Shown here piece by piece: positions 41,235 through 49,825 of a DNA stretch of 64,000 nt; within the stretch, counting starts at the first letter, position 1, and each line of letters starts with the position of its first letter. The stretch is from Thermoplasmata archaeon. Its GTDB lineage: Archaea > Thermoplasmatota > Thermoplasmata > Lutacidiplasmatales > UBA184. The notes beneath the pieces were generated by a model. It was not told where the DNA came from, ran no database searches, and was given only the letters and a program-made list of their open reading frames with translations. The position numbers and the translations under genes are program-made. Location: the NCBI GenBank assembly GCA_021796385.1, contig JAJYXQ010000033.1, positions 110,403-174,402 on the forward strand. The letters are read 5' to 3'.

Positions 41235-41519
41235 ATGCACTATCCGAAGGAGGTCTCCGCCTATTGCCCCCGGTGCAAGACGCACACCGCCCACGACGTG
41301 GAGAAGGGCAAGAAGCGGGCGGCAAGCGAGCTCAAGTGGGGGCAGCGGCGGTTCCGCCGGGCCCAGCGGGGCTACGGAGGATTTCCCCGGCCGAAGCCCG
41401 AGGGGCGGGCCAAGGCCGTGCGGCGGGTCTATCTCAAGTACCGTTGCCAGAAGTGCAAGTACGTCGTGCAACCCGCCTCGTTCCGGGCGGCGCAGCTCGA
41501 GCTCGTGGATGTGAAGTAG
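41235..41519 (+). CDS. rpl44e: Large ribosomal subunit protein eL44
   Basis: 94 residues from ATG 41235. Zinc-binding pairs CPRC (residues 11-14) and CQKC (near 75) frame the basic family core (KRRxxxG-type WGQRRFRRAQRGYGGFPRP). FPRPKPEGRAKAVRRVYLKYRC is the conserved eL42/eL44 stretch, here up to RVYLKYRC. It binds near the ribosomal E site. First gene of the eL44-eS27-aIF2alpha-Nop10 cluster typical of euryarchaeal lineages; likely leaderless from the TATA at 41203. Confidence 0.96.
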   Translation: MHYPKEVSAYCPRCKTHTAHDVEKGKKRAASELKWGQRRFRRAQRGYGGFPRPKPEGRAKAVRRVYLKYRCQKCKYVVQPASFRAAQLELVDVK

Positions 41520-41529
41520 GAGGGAAAAC

Positions 41530-41745
41530 ATGGCAGGAGCCGCATCATCCGGGACCCAGGAACAGAAGAAAGGAAAGCAGCAGGCCCCGTTCTACCTCGT
41601 GAAGTGCCCCGACTGCTCGCGCGAACAGAAGGTCTTCAGCCGTCCGTCGACGCGCATCACCTGTGTCATCTGCGGCTCGGAGCTCGCGACCCCCACGGGG
41701 GGCCTCGGGAAGTTCCGTGCCGAGATCCTCCGGAACCCGGCCTGA
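41530..41745 (+). CDS. rps27e: Small ribosomal subunit protein eS27
   Basis: 71 residues from ATG 41530, ten bases after eL44, with an AGGAGGG ribosome site in the gap. C4 zinc finger: CPDC and CVIC around FSRPSTRITC. The family core FYLVKCPDC and GGLGKFRAEIL at the end match archaeal eS27. The N-terminal 18 residues form a longer than usual Gln/Lys-rich extension. Confidence 0.95.
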   Translation: MAGAASSGTQEQKKGKQQAPFYLVKCPDCSREQKVFSRPSTRITCVICGSELATPTGGLGKFRAEILRNPA

Positions 41746-41758
41746 GGCGGCCCCGAAC

Positions 41759-42532
41759 ATGGCCCCGACCGACCTGCCCGAGGAAGGGGAACATGTCGTG
41801 GCCACGGTCCAGAGCCTCCGGAACTTTGGCGCCTTCGTCACGCTGGACGAGTACGGCGGGAAGGAGGCGTTCATCCACCTGTCCGAAGTGGCCACGGGCT
41901 GGGTCAAGTACATCCGGGACTACGTGCACGAGGGCCAGAAGATCGTGGCCCGCGTCATCCACGTCAACCAGGAGAAGGGGCAGATCGACCTCTCCCTCAA
42001 ACGGATCAACGAGCACCAGCGGCGGGAGAAGCTGCTCCTTTGGAAGAACGAGATCAAGGCGCGCAAGCTCTTCGGCCAGCTCGCGCAGAGCATGAACCTC
42101 ACCCCCGAGCAGGCGATGCAGTCCTTCGGCACCACGCTCGAGGAAAAATATGAGAGCCTCTACAAGGCCTTCGAGGCCGCCTCCTCGGACCCCAAGCTGT
42201 TCTTGAAGGAGAATGGGAAGGAGGGCTGGGTCGCCCAGGTGGCGAAGATCGCCAAGGAGAACATCGCCCCCCGCCAGGTCTCGGTGTCCGGCATCCTCGA
42301 GGTCGCGCACGGCGCGCCCAACGGACTCGCCCACGTGCGCAAGGCATTGCTCGAGGCGGAGAAGGCAGCCCCCGAATCCGTGACCGTGCAGTATGTCGGC
42401 GCCCCGAAGTACCGTGTGATCGTCTCGGGACGCCAGTACAAGAACGCGGAGCTGCTGCTGAAGAAGGCGAGCGATGCGGCCCTGGCCTCCATCCGTAAGG
42501 AGGGAGGGAAGGGGAACTTCACCCACGGATGA
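41759..42532 (+). CDS. eif2a: Translation initiation factor aIF2, alpha subunit
   Basis: 257 residues from ATG 41759, 13 bases after eS27. N-terminal S1/OB domain (GEHVVATVQSLRNFGAFVTL, EAFIHLSEVATGWV, GQIDLSLKRI), a helical middle domain, and the C-terminal alpha/beta domain (VTVQYVGAPKYRVIVSG). With beta and gamma subunits it delivers Met-tRNAi to the small subunit. The position equivalent to the eukaryotic phosphorylated serine lies in a loop without an obvious Ser-Arg motif. Its stop overlaps the Nop10 start. Confidence 0.96.
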   Translation: MAPTDLPEEGEHVVATVQSLRNFGAFVTLDEYGGKEAFIHLSEVATGWVKYIRDYVHEGQKIVARVIHVNQEKGQIDLSLKRINEHQRREKLLLWKNEIKARKLFGQLAQSMNLTPEQAMQSFGTTLEEKYESLYKAFEAASSDPKLFLKENGKEGWVAQVAKIAKENIAPRQVSVSGILEVAHGAPNGLAHVRKALLEAEKAAPESVTVQYVGAPKYRVIVSGRQYKNAELLLKKASDAALASIRKEGGKGNFTHG

Positions 42533-42744
42533 GCGCCCACACGACCGAGGGTCAGCCGACGCTCCACCGGTGCCGGAGCTGCCGCACGTACACGCTCTCC
42601 GGGACGTGTCCGCGCTGCGGGGGCCCGGCGGGCACGCCCCACCCCGCGAAGTACTCTCCCGAGGACCGCTATGCGAAGTATCGCCGGGCCCTCCTTGCGG
42701 ACGACCGGCGCAAGAATACCGTGGACGCCCCGCCGCGCGCCTGA
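42529..42744 (+). CDS. nop10: H/ACA RNP component Nop10
   Basis: 71 residues; ATGA overlap with aIF2-alpha. The N-terminal zinc ribbon reads CRSCRTYTLSGTCPRCGG, then the Nop10 linear helix PHPAKYSPEDRYAKYRR. It binds Cbf5 and organises its active site for guide-dependent pseudouridylation of rRNA and for tRNA. Last gene of the translation cluster. Confidence 0.95.
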   Translation: MSAHTTEGQPTLHRCRSCRTYTLSGTCPRCGGPAGTPHPAKYSPEDRYAKYRRALLADDRRKNTVDAPPRA

Positions 42745-42917
42745 CAAGAGCCCTTCCGGCCCGCGGACTTGCGGGTCACATCCGCTCCGCGTCGCCCGAG
42801 GACCCCGCCCCCCGATATCACCAGACTTCGGGCCGGGTCCTTGCTGCCGCGCACCGCAAGGCGGACCCGAACATTTCCGGATGAATGGTTAAGAGGGAGG
42901 CTGGCCTGTTACCTCCC

Positions 42918-43439
42918 ATGAACCGGATCAAGGTCGTCAACGACATCACGGACCTTGTTCCCGTGCTCCGGGCCGTCGACACGGAGGTCAAGATGGCGCT
43001 TTTCGACCGGCTTTCCAAGGATTGGATCACGGAGGCCGAGGTCAAGAAGGATTACGGGGAGGAGGGACTGGCCGTCCTCGGTTTCTTCGATCGCATGAAG
43101 CTCGTGGAGAGCCGGTGGGCCTCTCCGGCCTCGGGCAAGGAACCGGTGAAGAGCTACCACACCTACTATTCCACGGTCTCCATCAATACGACCGCATCGC
43201 TCGCGGAGTTCTCCGAGATACTCTCGATCGCGGCGATGGAGGACAAGGACTACGCCCAGGAGGAACGGCGCATCATGGACGCCGTCGGGGAAGAGGGAAG
43301 CCGTTTCATCTCCGACGTGGCAGAGGACCTCGGCATGTCCTCCACGCGCCTCAAGGGGCTTGTCAAGCGCTCCGAGAAGCTCGACTATCGCGGGCACCGG
43401 GTAGAAGTCTTCAAGAAGGGTCCGACCTCGACCCGGTAG
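42918..43439 (+). CDS. Archaeal HTH (ArsR-like) regulator
   Basis: 173 residues from ATG 42918; the GTTAAG about 25-30 nt upstream looks like its TATA box, so the earlier frame start at 42885 is unlikely. N-terminal winged helix (MALFDRLSKDWITEAEVKKDYGEEG) with wing residues GFFDRMKLVESRW, a middle beta/helix part, and a second C-terminal HTH (FISDVAEDLGMSSTRLKGLVKRSEKL). Two HTH domains in one small protein suggest a dimeric chromatin or promoter binder. The ligand is not evident. The downstream aTrm56 gene overlaps its stop by one base. Confidence 0.75.
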   Translation: MNRIKVVNDITDLVPVLRAVDTEVKMALFDRLSKDWITEAEVKKDYGEEGLAVLGFFDRMKLVESRWASPASGKEPVKSYHTYYSTVSINTTASLAEFSEILSIAAMEDKDYAQEERRIMDAVGEEGSRFISDVAEDLGMSSTRLKGLVKRSEKLDYRGHRVEVFKKGPTSTR

Positions 43440-43966
43440 TGGCCGGCTACCGTGGGCGGGTGGAGGTTCTCCGCATCGGGCACCGGCCCGGTCGGGACCC
43501 GCGTCTCACCACCCATCTCGCGTTGACGGCCCGCGCCTTGGGGGCCTCGGCCTTCCATCTGCACCCACCCGATCCGGATGTGGCCCGCCAGATCGAAGAT
43601 GTGAACCGCCGGTTCGGGGGCGCCTTCCGCATCGAGGGGGTCCGGGAGTGGAGGTCCTTCATGAAAAGCTGGCCCGGCACCAGCGTGCATCTCACGATGT
43701 ATGGGGAGGACCTCGATGACATCCTGCCCCGGGCGAAGCTTACCCCTCCGGTCCTCCTCGTTACGGGCGGTGCGAAGGTACCTTCGGAGCTCTATCAGTT
43801 GGCGGGGTACAACGTGGCCGTCACGCACCAGCCCCACAGCGAGGTGGCGGCGCTCGCCCTCACGCTCGATCGCCTGATAGGGGTCCCCCGCGGACCGGCA
43901 CCCGAAGGGGCGCAGATCGAGATCCTCCCGTCCCCCCGGGGCAAAAGGGTGGTCGAGCACCGATGA
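43439..43966 (+). CDS. trm56: tRNA (cytidine(56)-2'-O)-methyltransferase
   Basis: 175 residues from GTG 43439 (TAGTG, one-base overlap); a GTG at 43460 gives 168 residues and a more usual N-terminus (VEVLRIGHRPGRD). Signature segments are VLRIGHRPGRDPRLTTH, ALTARALGA and TSVHLTMYGEDLDD; LLVTGGAKVPSELYQLAGYN is the knotted SPOUT cofactor site. The archaeal enzyme methylates C56 in the T-loop of tRNA. Its stop overlaps the next gene as ATGA. Confidence 0.92.
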   Translation: MAGYRGRVEVLRIGHRPGRDPRLTTHLALTARALGASAFHLHPPDPDVARQIEDVNRRFGGAFRIEGVREWRSFMKSWPGTSVHLTMYGEDLDDILPRAKLTPPVLLVTGGAKVPSELYQLAGYNVAVTHQPHSEVAALALTLDRLIGVPRGPAPEGAQIEILPSPRGKRVVEHR

Positions 43967-44991
43967 GGGAGCTCTCCGACGGGGAGGCGGCCACGGTCTC
44001 CCTCCTGCTCGGTTCGGGGCTGGAGTCACAGGCCTTCGCCCTGCGCCGGGCGGCCCTTTCCCGCTCCACATTTTCCGTCGCCCGCCGCCGGGCATGGGAG
44101 GAGGGTTGGATTTGGGAGCGGGTGGTCCCGTCCGCCGCGCTGGGGGTCCACCGGATGGTCCTTGCCCTCGCCCGCCCCTTCGCCGACTCCGCGCCCGGGG
44201 TCGCGGCGGCCTGGGCCGAGCTACCATCGGCCGTATACCTCGCAAGCGGAGTCGACACCCTGTTCGGGGTGTACCTTACGGAGGACGCGGTGTCGGCGGG
44301 GAAGCTCGTGGACTATCTCAAGGAGACCGCGGGACTGCAGGGGATCTCGACGTGGTCCGTCGAGCCCACTCCCACATCGGTCCCGGTCTACTTCGACTTC
44401 GAAGGGGTGTGGGGCCATGTGAGCGGACGGGCCCCGCTCCGTTACCCGAGGGGGTTTCCTCCCGGTCCCCGGACGGGCGGGTCGGACCCGCCATCGCCGG
44501 GGCTGCTAGAGTTGGCCGGGGAGATCGCACGAAGGCCGCTCCGGGAACCCGAAACCGGGACCGACGGCCAGAAGTTCGGTCCGGGTGCACTTCCCCGCTC
44601 CGGGAAACGGTTGCTCCAGAAGGGGTACCTCGACTGGAGGATGTTCCCGGACTTTGCGCGACTGCCTTCGTACAAGGGGATCCGGCTCTCCCGCATGGCG
44701 CTGCTCCATGGGGACCTGAAGGAGCGGGAAGGCGCTCCCGTCCTCTTCGAAGAGCTAGTGGGATCGTGCCGCGTCTTTCCCTTCCTTTACGTCGTGGAAG
44801 GGGACCGGGTGTTCCTCGGGGCGATGGGCCGGGGATCGCCTCCGGAGGGGGCCGAGGTCGAGGAGCGAAGCCCGGTCCTCCCGACGATCCAACGGCACCT
44901 TGCGAACGTCGGGGTCGTCCATATCGAGATGGGGGCGGCCCGAACGCTCCTGGAGCACCGGTACGACCGGCTCTTCCCTCCGCCCGGTTGA
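43963..44991 (+). CDS. HTH-containing protein of unknown function
   Basis: 342 residues, ATGA overlap with aTrm56. The N-terminus (GEAATVSLLLGSGLESQAFA, ALRRAALSRSTFSVARRRAWEEGW) looks like a divergent winged helix. The remainder alternates strands and helices with no catalytic motif that I recognise. KGYLDWRMFPDFARLPSYKG is notable. Coupling to a tRNA methyltransferase may be only operon convenience. Could be a regulator related to Lrp/AsnC-like or MarR-like archaeal proteins; low certainty. Confidence 0.6.
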   Translation: MRELSDGEAATVSLLLGSGLESQAFALRRAALSRSTFSVARRRAWEEGWIWERVVPSAALGVHRMVLALARPFADSAPGVAAAWAELPSAVYLASGVDTLFGVYLTEDAVSAGKLVDYLKETAGLQGISTWSVEPTPTSVPVYFDFEGVWGHVSGRAPLRYPRGFPPGPRTGGSDPPSPGLLELAGEIARRPLREPETGTDGQKFGPGALPRSGKRLLQKGYLDWRMFPDFARLPSYKGIRLSRMALLHGDLKEREGAPVLFEELVGSCRVFPFLYVVEGDRVFLGAMGRGSPPEGAEVEERSPVLPTIQRHLANVGVVHIEMGAARTLLEHRYDRLFPPPG

Positions 44992-45058
44992 GGCCGGGAA
45001 GACGGCCGCAATACGAAGTGTACGGCGCCATCCCCGGGGATGCGTTCGTGAGGGACCC

Positions 45059-46525
45059 TCACATCAAGTGTGAGAGAGGGTCCTCCTGGGGTGTTTCCCC
45101 GGGCTTGGCGTCAGAGCCCTTCGGACGGGCAACGGCCTGGCGGTACGGGCTGTTCTCGGATGGGCGGGCCTTGATGGACCGGCGGCGCCCGACGAGATAG
45201 ACGATGGCGACCACCGCGGCCACGGCCGCGATGACCAGGCCGAGGAAGAGCCCGCGCACGAGCGGTGCGTGGGCGCCGGTCGTCGGTAGCGAGGCGCTGT
45301 AGGCCAGGATCGACGAGCCCAACGATTCCGCGGCGCTGACGCTCAACGGGTTGCCCGGGACATCCGTGGAGGCGAGCGGGCCGGAGGTCGCCGGCTGGAG
45401 GACCAGCGCACCATCGTTCATGGGTCCCGGCATGGGGCCGGGCATCGGACCAGGCATACCGCCGGACCCGCCGCCCATCATGGTGTCGTTCATCATATTG
45501 GCGCTGGGCTGGTAGTTGAGGCGGTCCCCGATGAGGCCGAAGTGGTCCATCCCGTGTCCGAAGTAGAGAGAGTCATCCCCGAAGGAGGCGCCGATCGGTC
45601 CGAGGCCGAGGGCCCAGGGCATCGCCATGTGATCGGCGAAGAGGTCCCCGTTGAGCGGGGCCATGAAGATGCCGTCCGAGAGGCGGAAGGGCGCCACGAC
45701 GCGGTACTGCATCCCGTTCGCCTCGGACCCGTCGGGGAGGGTCGTGTTCCCCAGGTCGGACCCGAAGAGGTAGACCGTGCCGTTCCGGGCGAGGGAGCCG
45801 GAGGACGTCCCGTGCTGCGCACCCCGGGCCGACGATTCATAGTAGTACTGGATGGTCCACCCGCCACTCCCGAGGAATGTCGCGGTCGAGTTCCACGTCT
45901 CCCCCGAGTAGGGCGCATTGGGGACGATCCCCAACGCCGGGATAAGGCTTACCGCAGCGTGGGAAGAGTCGGCAGCGGAGGCGTACATCGTCCCCGTGTA
46001 CTTGCCGCTCCAATCACCCACGACCGTGAGGTTTGCGTGCGTAAAGCTTGAGAGGTTCTCCAAGGCGATGGCCGATAGGGCCTGACCGTTCGAGTAGACC
46101 GTGCCGACCCGTGTGAAGTTGGCGAAGGCCACCTCATGGTCCCAGGCCGAAGCGTTGACGTTCATGATCTCCGACCCGCTGCCGCATGAGGGGCGGCAGA
46201 ACTGGGCGGAATACGTGAACCCGACGGTCCGCTGGCCTTCGATCATGAAGGTGGTGTTGGTGGTGTTCGTCTGGTTGAAGATGACGGAAAGAGCGGCGTG
46301 GGCCTGGCCCGAGTACTGGGCATCCGTTCCCATCATCGTGACGATCGTCCCGTTGAAGGTGACGGTCCGGGACCCTCCGTAGGCCCAAGAGGGACCTCCG
46401 GAACCGAGCCCCGGTGAAACGGCCGTCGCTGCCGCCGAAGAGGTCAGCAACGCCCCCATCATCAGGATCACGATCGCTCCCAAGATCATCTCTCGCCATC
46501 TGTGTAGCCGTCCCGCTTTCGTCAT
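45059..46525 (-). CDS. Surface protein with Met/His-rich segment and C-terminal anchor
   Basis: 488 residues from ATG 46525, with GGAGG upstream and a TATA-like GCTTAAG near 46550. Signal segment EMILGAIVILMMGALLTSS. The ectodomain is Asn/Thr/Ser-rich with many NxT sequons and one Cys pair (FCRPSCG). Around residue 325-375 it has YFGHGMDHFGLIGD, then NMMNDTMMGGG and a PMPG repeat, so clustered Met and His could bind copper (inference). A helix near residue 430 (LFLGLVIAAVAAVVAIVYLV) followed by RRR anchors the protein, with a cytosolic tail of about 35 residues. Unknown family. Confidence 0.75.
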   Translation of the reverse strand: MTKAGRLHRWREMILGAIVILMMGALLTSSAAATAVSPGLGSGGPSWAYGGSRTVTFNGTIVTMMGTDAQYSGQAHAALSVIFNQTNTTNTTFMIEGQRTVGFTYSAQFCRPSCGSGSEIMNVNASAWDHEVAFANFTRVGTVYSNGQALSAIALENLSSFTHANLTVVGDWSGKYTGTMYASAADSSHAAVSLIPALGIVPNAPYSGETWNSTATFLGSGGWTIQYYYESSARGAQHGTSSGSLARNGTVYLFGSDLGNTTLPDGSEANGMQYRVVAPFRLSDGIFMAPLNGDLFADHMAMPWALGLGPIGASFGDDSLYFGHGMDHFGLIGDRLNYQPSANMMNDTMMGGGSGGMPGPMPGPMPGPMNDGALVLQPATSGPLASTDVPGNPLSVSAAESLGSSILAYSASLPTTGAHAPLVRGLFLGLVIAAVAAVVAIVYLVGRRRSIKARPSENSPYRQAVARPKGSDAKPGETPQEDPLSHLM

Positions 46526-46603
46526 GCCGTGAACATCGCCCCTCCGGGCTTAAGCGATGGTACACGAAAGGTGCTTGTGGCCTGTACGATGTGCGAAGCC
46601 CTA

Positions 46604-49600
46604 TCAGGCGGGCGGGGAGGTCTCGTAGGGTAGGGCGCGCAGGGGAGCGGCCCCCGTCCTGGCATACATCTCGGCGGCCTGCCGGGCGTGCTCCGTCCCG
46701 TGTTCGGCCTCCCCGATGGCGGTCTCGCACCGGGCGAGCTCCGCGAGTGCGTGCGCCTCTTCGACCACGTCGTGCAGTTCCCGGGCCGCTCCCACGGCGG
46801 CCCGGGCCTGGCCCACGGCCACCTCCCCCGAGTGCTGGGCCCGGGCCAGGGCGGCGAGAAGCCGCAACCGGAGCGGACGGTCGTGCGGATGGAGCTCCCG
46901 GTTCTCCGGGGTCAGCACGGCAAGGAGCTTGTCGGCCCCCGGGAGATCCCCACGGGCAAGGCGCACGGCGGCGAGATGGAGCTGGACGAAACCGATGGGA
47001 CCGGTGGCATTGGTCGCCCGGATGCGCTGTACGGCGGTCGAGAGCTTCTCCTCGGCCTCTGCGAGGCGACCCTCAAGGAGATCGACCCGACCGGCCGGGA
47101 CGAGGAAGAGGTCCTTGATCATCGTGAACCCAAAGGCGGCAGCAAGGGTACGGCCCTCCTCGATGCTCGAGCGCGCCTTTTCCGGCGAACCCAAGATCAG
47201 GTAGAGGTTGGCGAGGTCCCAGAGCGTGATGGCGGTGGCGGAGACGTTCCCCACGCTCCGCAGCATCCCGATGTACCGGCGCATCACCTCTTCGGCCCGT
47301 TGGAGCTCCCCACGATAGGTGCATGTGAGCGCTTCCAGATTGAGGAAGAAGGCCCGGAACCGATCGGCCCCGAGCTCTTCTGCGAGGGTCTGGCCGAGGG
47401 TCATCGCTTCCTTGTAGGTCGGCTCGTCCTCGATCTCCCGGGCCACCCAGCCGATGTCGTAGCAGAGCCGGGTCTGGAACCACTTGGGGACCTCGGGGTC
47501 CCGGATCGAAAAGGCCCGCTGATAGGCCTGGAGCGACCCATGGAAGTCTCCCCGGGCAAAGCGGGCGTTCCCCTCCACGGCGTTCACGAGGGCGTTCACG
47601 AGCGGGGGTACCGTCCCACCACGCTCGGCCATCTCGGTCTCGAGGGCCGCGGCCTGCTCGAGCCCGAGCTCCGGGCTCTCGTGCGAGGTCATGAACGCCT
47701 GAAAGGCCCGCACCGTGTCGAGCCGGTGCGGCGGTGCGTGCAACACGGCAAGCGATGCGATGATCTGGTCCACGACATCGTTACGCCCCTCCCGGACGTA
47801 GAGACCGAGCGCCGTCTCGAGGCCGACCCGGACCCGCTCTTCGGGCGATGTGTCGGCCTGGTCGAAGAGCTCCTGGAGCCAGCGGTGATAGCGCTCCACC
47901 TGCCGGTCAGCGCGTTCGAGGGTGGCGTGCTCGATGGCCTTGCGGACCCACCGGACCCCTTCCTTGGGTTCCTTGGCGAGGTAGTACAGACGGGCGATCC
48001 GCTCGACGTCATCGGCCCGATGCGCGGCGTACCATCCGGCGAGGAGGAGCGCCTGGGGTCGCAGGCGGTTCTCCGGGACCTCGGCAAAGGTACCTTCCCA
48101 CAGGATGGGGTGGGCGAAGCTGAGCTGGTGCCGGGTACCCTCTCGCCCCGGCACCACCAGGTGCTGCGCCAAGAGACCTTCGATCGCACCGGAAAGCGCT
48201 TCGGCCGGATGGCCTTGGACCGCGGCCAGAACGTCGGGTTCGAACTCCCGACCGGCGATGGCCGCGAGCTCGAGGAGGTTGCGTTCGGCCCCGGTCAGCC
48301 CCTTGAGCCGGCGGGCGACGAGCCGTTGCAAGGTGTCGGGCAACCGCTCGGCTCCCGGTGCGCGTCCCCCGGGGCCGGTAAGGCGGACCCCTTCCGGTGT
48401 CTCGGCCAGCGCGCCGTCCGCCCGCAACTGGCGAAGCATCTCCAACAGGTAGTAGGGATTCCCCGCCGCCTTGTCCAGGACCGACTGAAGGCTGTCCGGG
48501 TCCCTTCCCACCAGCGGTGGGGCTCCCAGGACCTCGGCGCAGAGCCGGGCGGGAGCGGAGCCTTCGAGCGGCCGGACCGGGAGCAGGGTGAGGGTGCCCT
48601 CCCGCTGCATGGCGTCCAGAGTATCCACCAGGCTGGACTCCCGGGCCTCGGATGCGGAGACGGTCTCCCCCTCCCGCACCGATCCCACGATGAGCAGCGG
48701 AAGAGATCGGATGTTCCGGGCAAGGAACTGTACCGCTTGGAGCGATTGGGGGTCCGCCCACTGCAGGTCATCCACGAAGATGAGCTGCGGAGCCCTCCGG
48801 CACCAGCCTTCGAGGGTATGGAGGTAGCGGAGCATCGTTAGGGCGGGGGCCTCGGGCTCTTGGGGGTCCCGCCGGTCCCCCGCCTTCCCCGCAGTGGCAA
48901 TCTCGCCCTCCCCCTCTAGGAGCGCCAGTTCCCGTCGGTCCAAGGCGAGCGGGTTGACGGAGGTGAGGAGGTGCCCCCCGGTCGCCTCCGCCGAGTCCCG
49001 CAGGAACTGGACGAGCTTGAGGACGGGGAGGAAGCTGTTCTGGCTGATCAGATACTCGAGGCTGCCGATCGCGACGATGGAGCCAGGGACCTCCTCGAAG
49101 TGGAGGGCGACCACCTGGCCGATCATGTCGAGCGAGGAGGGATTGAGCGCACCGTGGGCCTCGACGCGGGCGAGCCAGACGATGCGGGCCTTCGGGGAAA
49201 GGCCGGGTTGGCGTTGACGCATTGTGGCCTCCCGCTCGCGCGTGATGAGCAGCGTGGGGGCCTGGGTCGACATGGCCACGGTGCGCTCCAGCATCTGCGC
49301 GGGCTTTTCCTCCTCATAGAAGAGCACGGTCGGTAGGTCGGCCGGCTCCCTCCAGTCGGGACGGCTCGAGAGGGGGGCCCTCACTTCCGTTCGAAAGATC
49401 TGGGCGAACGGGAAGAACGGATCGTTGGCCTCCTTGAGGCAGTAGGCCCATCGGGTCTCGAAGCCGCGGGTGCGGGCTTGTTCGTCCATCCATTGAAGCA
49501 GCCGGGTCTTCCCAATACCGGCGGGTCCCGTGACCACCCAAGTGCCACCCCGGGATTCCTTCGCCTGCTGGAGCGCGGCCTCGAGCTGGGAGCTTTCGCG

Positions 49601-49639
49601 CTCCCGGCCGACGAATGGGACGGAATCGGTGACGGCCAT
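46604..49639 (-). CDS. STAND-type AAA ATPase with inserted DUF835-like domain and TPR-like repeats
   Basis: 1011 residues. Residues 8-50: FVGRERE and Walker A GPAGIGKT (38-45) of an AAA_16/MalT-like module. Between Walker A and Walker B (LIFVDDLQWAD, 286-296) lies an insert, about 100-246, that looks like DUF835: TLLITRE, ARIVWLARVE, SIVAIGSLEYLISQNSF and LLTSVNPLALDRRELALLEGE. Sensor and winged-helix regions follow (FLARNIRSLPLLIVGSVRE, HQLSFAHPILWEG). From about 560 to the end there are helical TPR-like repeats. No C-terminal LuxR HTH is seen. Likely a signal-sensing scaffold or switch ATPase; ligand unknown. Confidence 0.82.
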   Translation of the reverse strand: MAVTDSVPFVGRERESSQLEAALQQAKESRGGTWVVTGPAGIGKTRLLQWMDEQARTRGFETRWAYCLKEANDPFFPFAQIFRTEVRAPLSSRPDWREPADLPTVLFYEEEKPAQMLERTVAMSTQAPTLLITREREATMRQRQPGLSPKARIVWLARVEAHGALNPSSLDMIGQVVALHFEEVPGSIVAIGSLEYLISQNSFLPVLKLVQFLRDSAEATGGHLLTSVNPLALDRRELALLEGEGEIATAGKAGDRRDPQEPEAPALTMLRYLHTLEGWCRRAPQLIFVDDLQWADPQSLQAVQFLARNIRSLPLLIVGSVREGETVSASEARESSLVDTLDAMQREGTLTLLPVRPLEGSAPARLCAEVLGAPPLVGRDPDSLQSVLDKAAGNPYYLLEMLRQLRADGALAETPEGVRLTGPGGRAPGAERLPDTLQRLVARRLKGLTGAERNLLELAAIAGREFEPDVLAAVQGHPAEALSGAIEGLLAQHLVVPGREGTRHQLSFAHPILWEGTFAEVPENRLRPQALLLAGWYAAHRADDVERIARLYYLAKEPKEGVRWVRKAIEHATLERADRQVERYHRWLQELFDQADTSPEERVRVGLETALGLYVREGRNDVVDQIIASLAVLHAPPHRLDTVRAFQAFMTSHESPELGLEQAAALETEMAERGGTVPPLVNALVNAVEGNARFARGDFHGSLQAYQRAFSIRDPEVPKWFQTRLCYDIGWVAREIEDEPTYKEAMTLGQTLAEELGADRFRAFFLNLEALTCTYRGELQRAEEVMRRYIGMLRSVGNVSATAITLWDLANLYLILGSPEKARSSIEEGRTLAAAFGFTMIKDLFLVPAGRVDLLEGRLAEAEEKLSTAVQRIRATNATGPIGFVQLHLAAVRLARGDLPGADKLLAVLTPENRELHPHDRPLRLRLLAALARAQHSGEVAVGQARAAVGAARELHDVVEEAHALAELARCETAIGEAEHGTEHARQAAEMYARTGAAPLRALPYETSPPA

Positions 49640-49825
49640 GAGGGGCAGATACCCGGACGACCGAAGACCGGGAGGGGTAAAAGATTCGCCGCCGCCGGGA
49701 GGCGAAAGGGGCGGGGCCGGACGGCCGGGACCGCCACCGAAAACTAGTTATGGCGCCCCCAGGTGATGGCCCACGTCCCCGGCGCGACCCGGTGCGGTCC
49801 GCGACGGGAGCGATGGAACGCTTCA

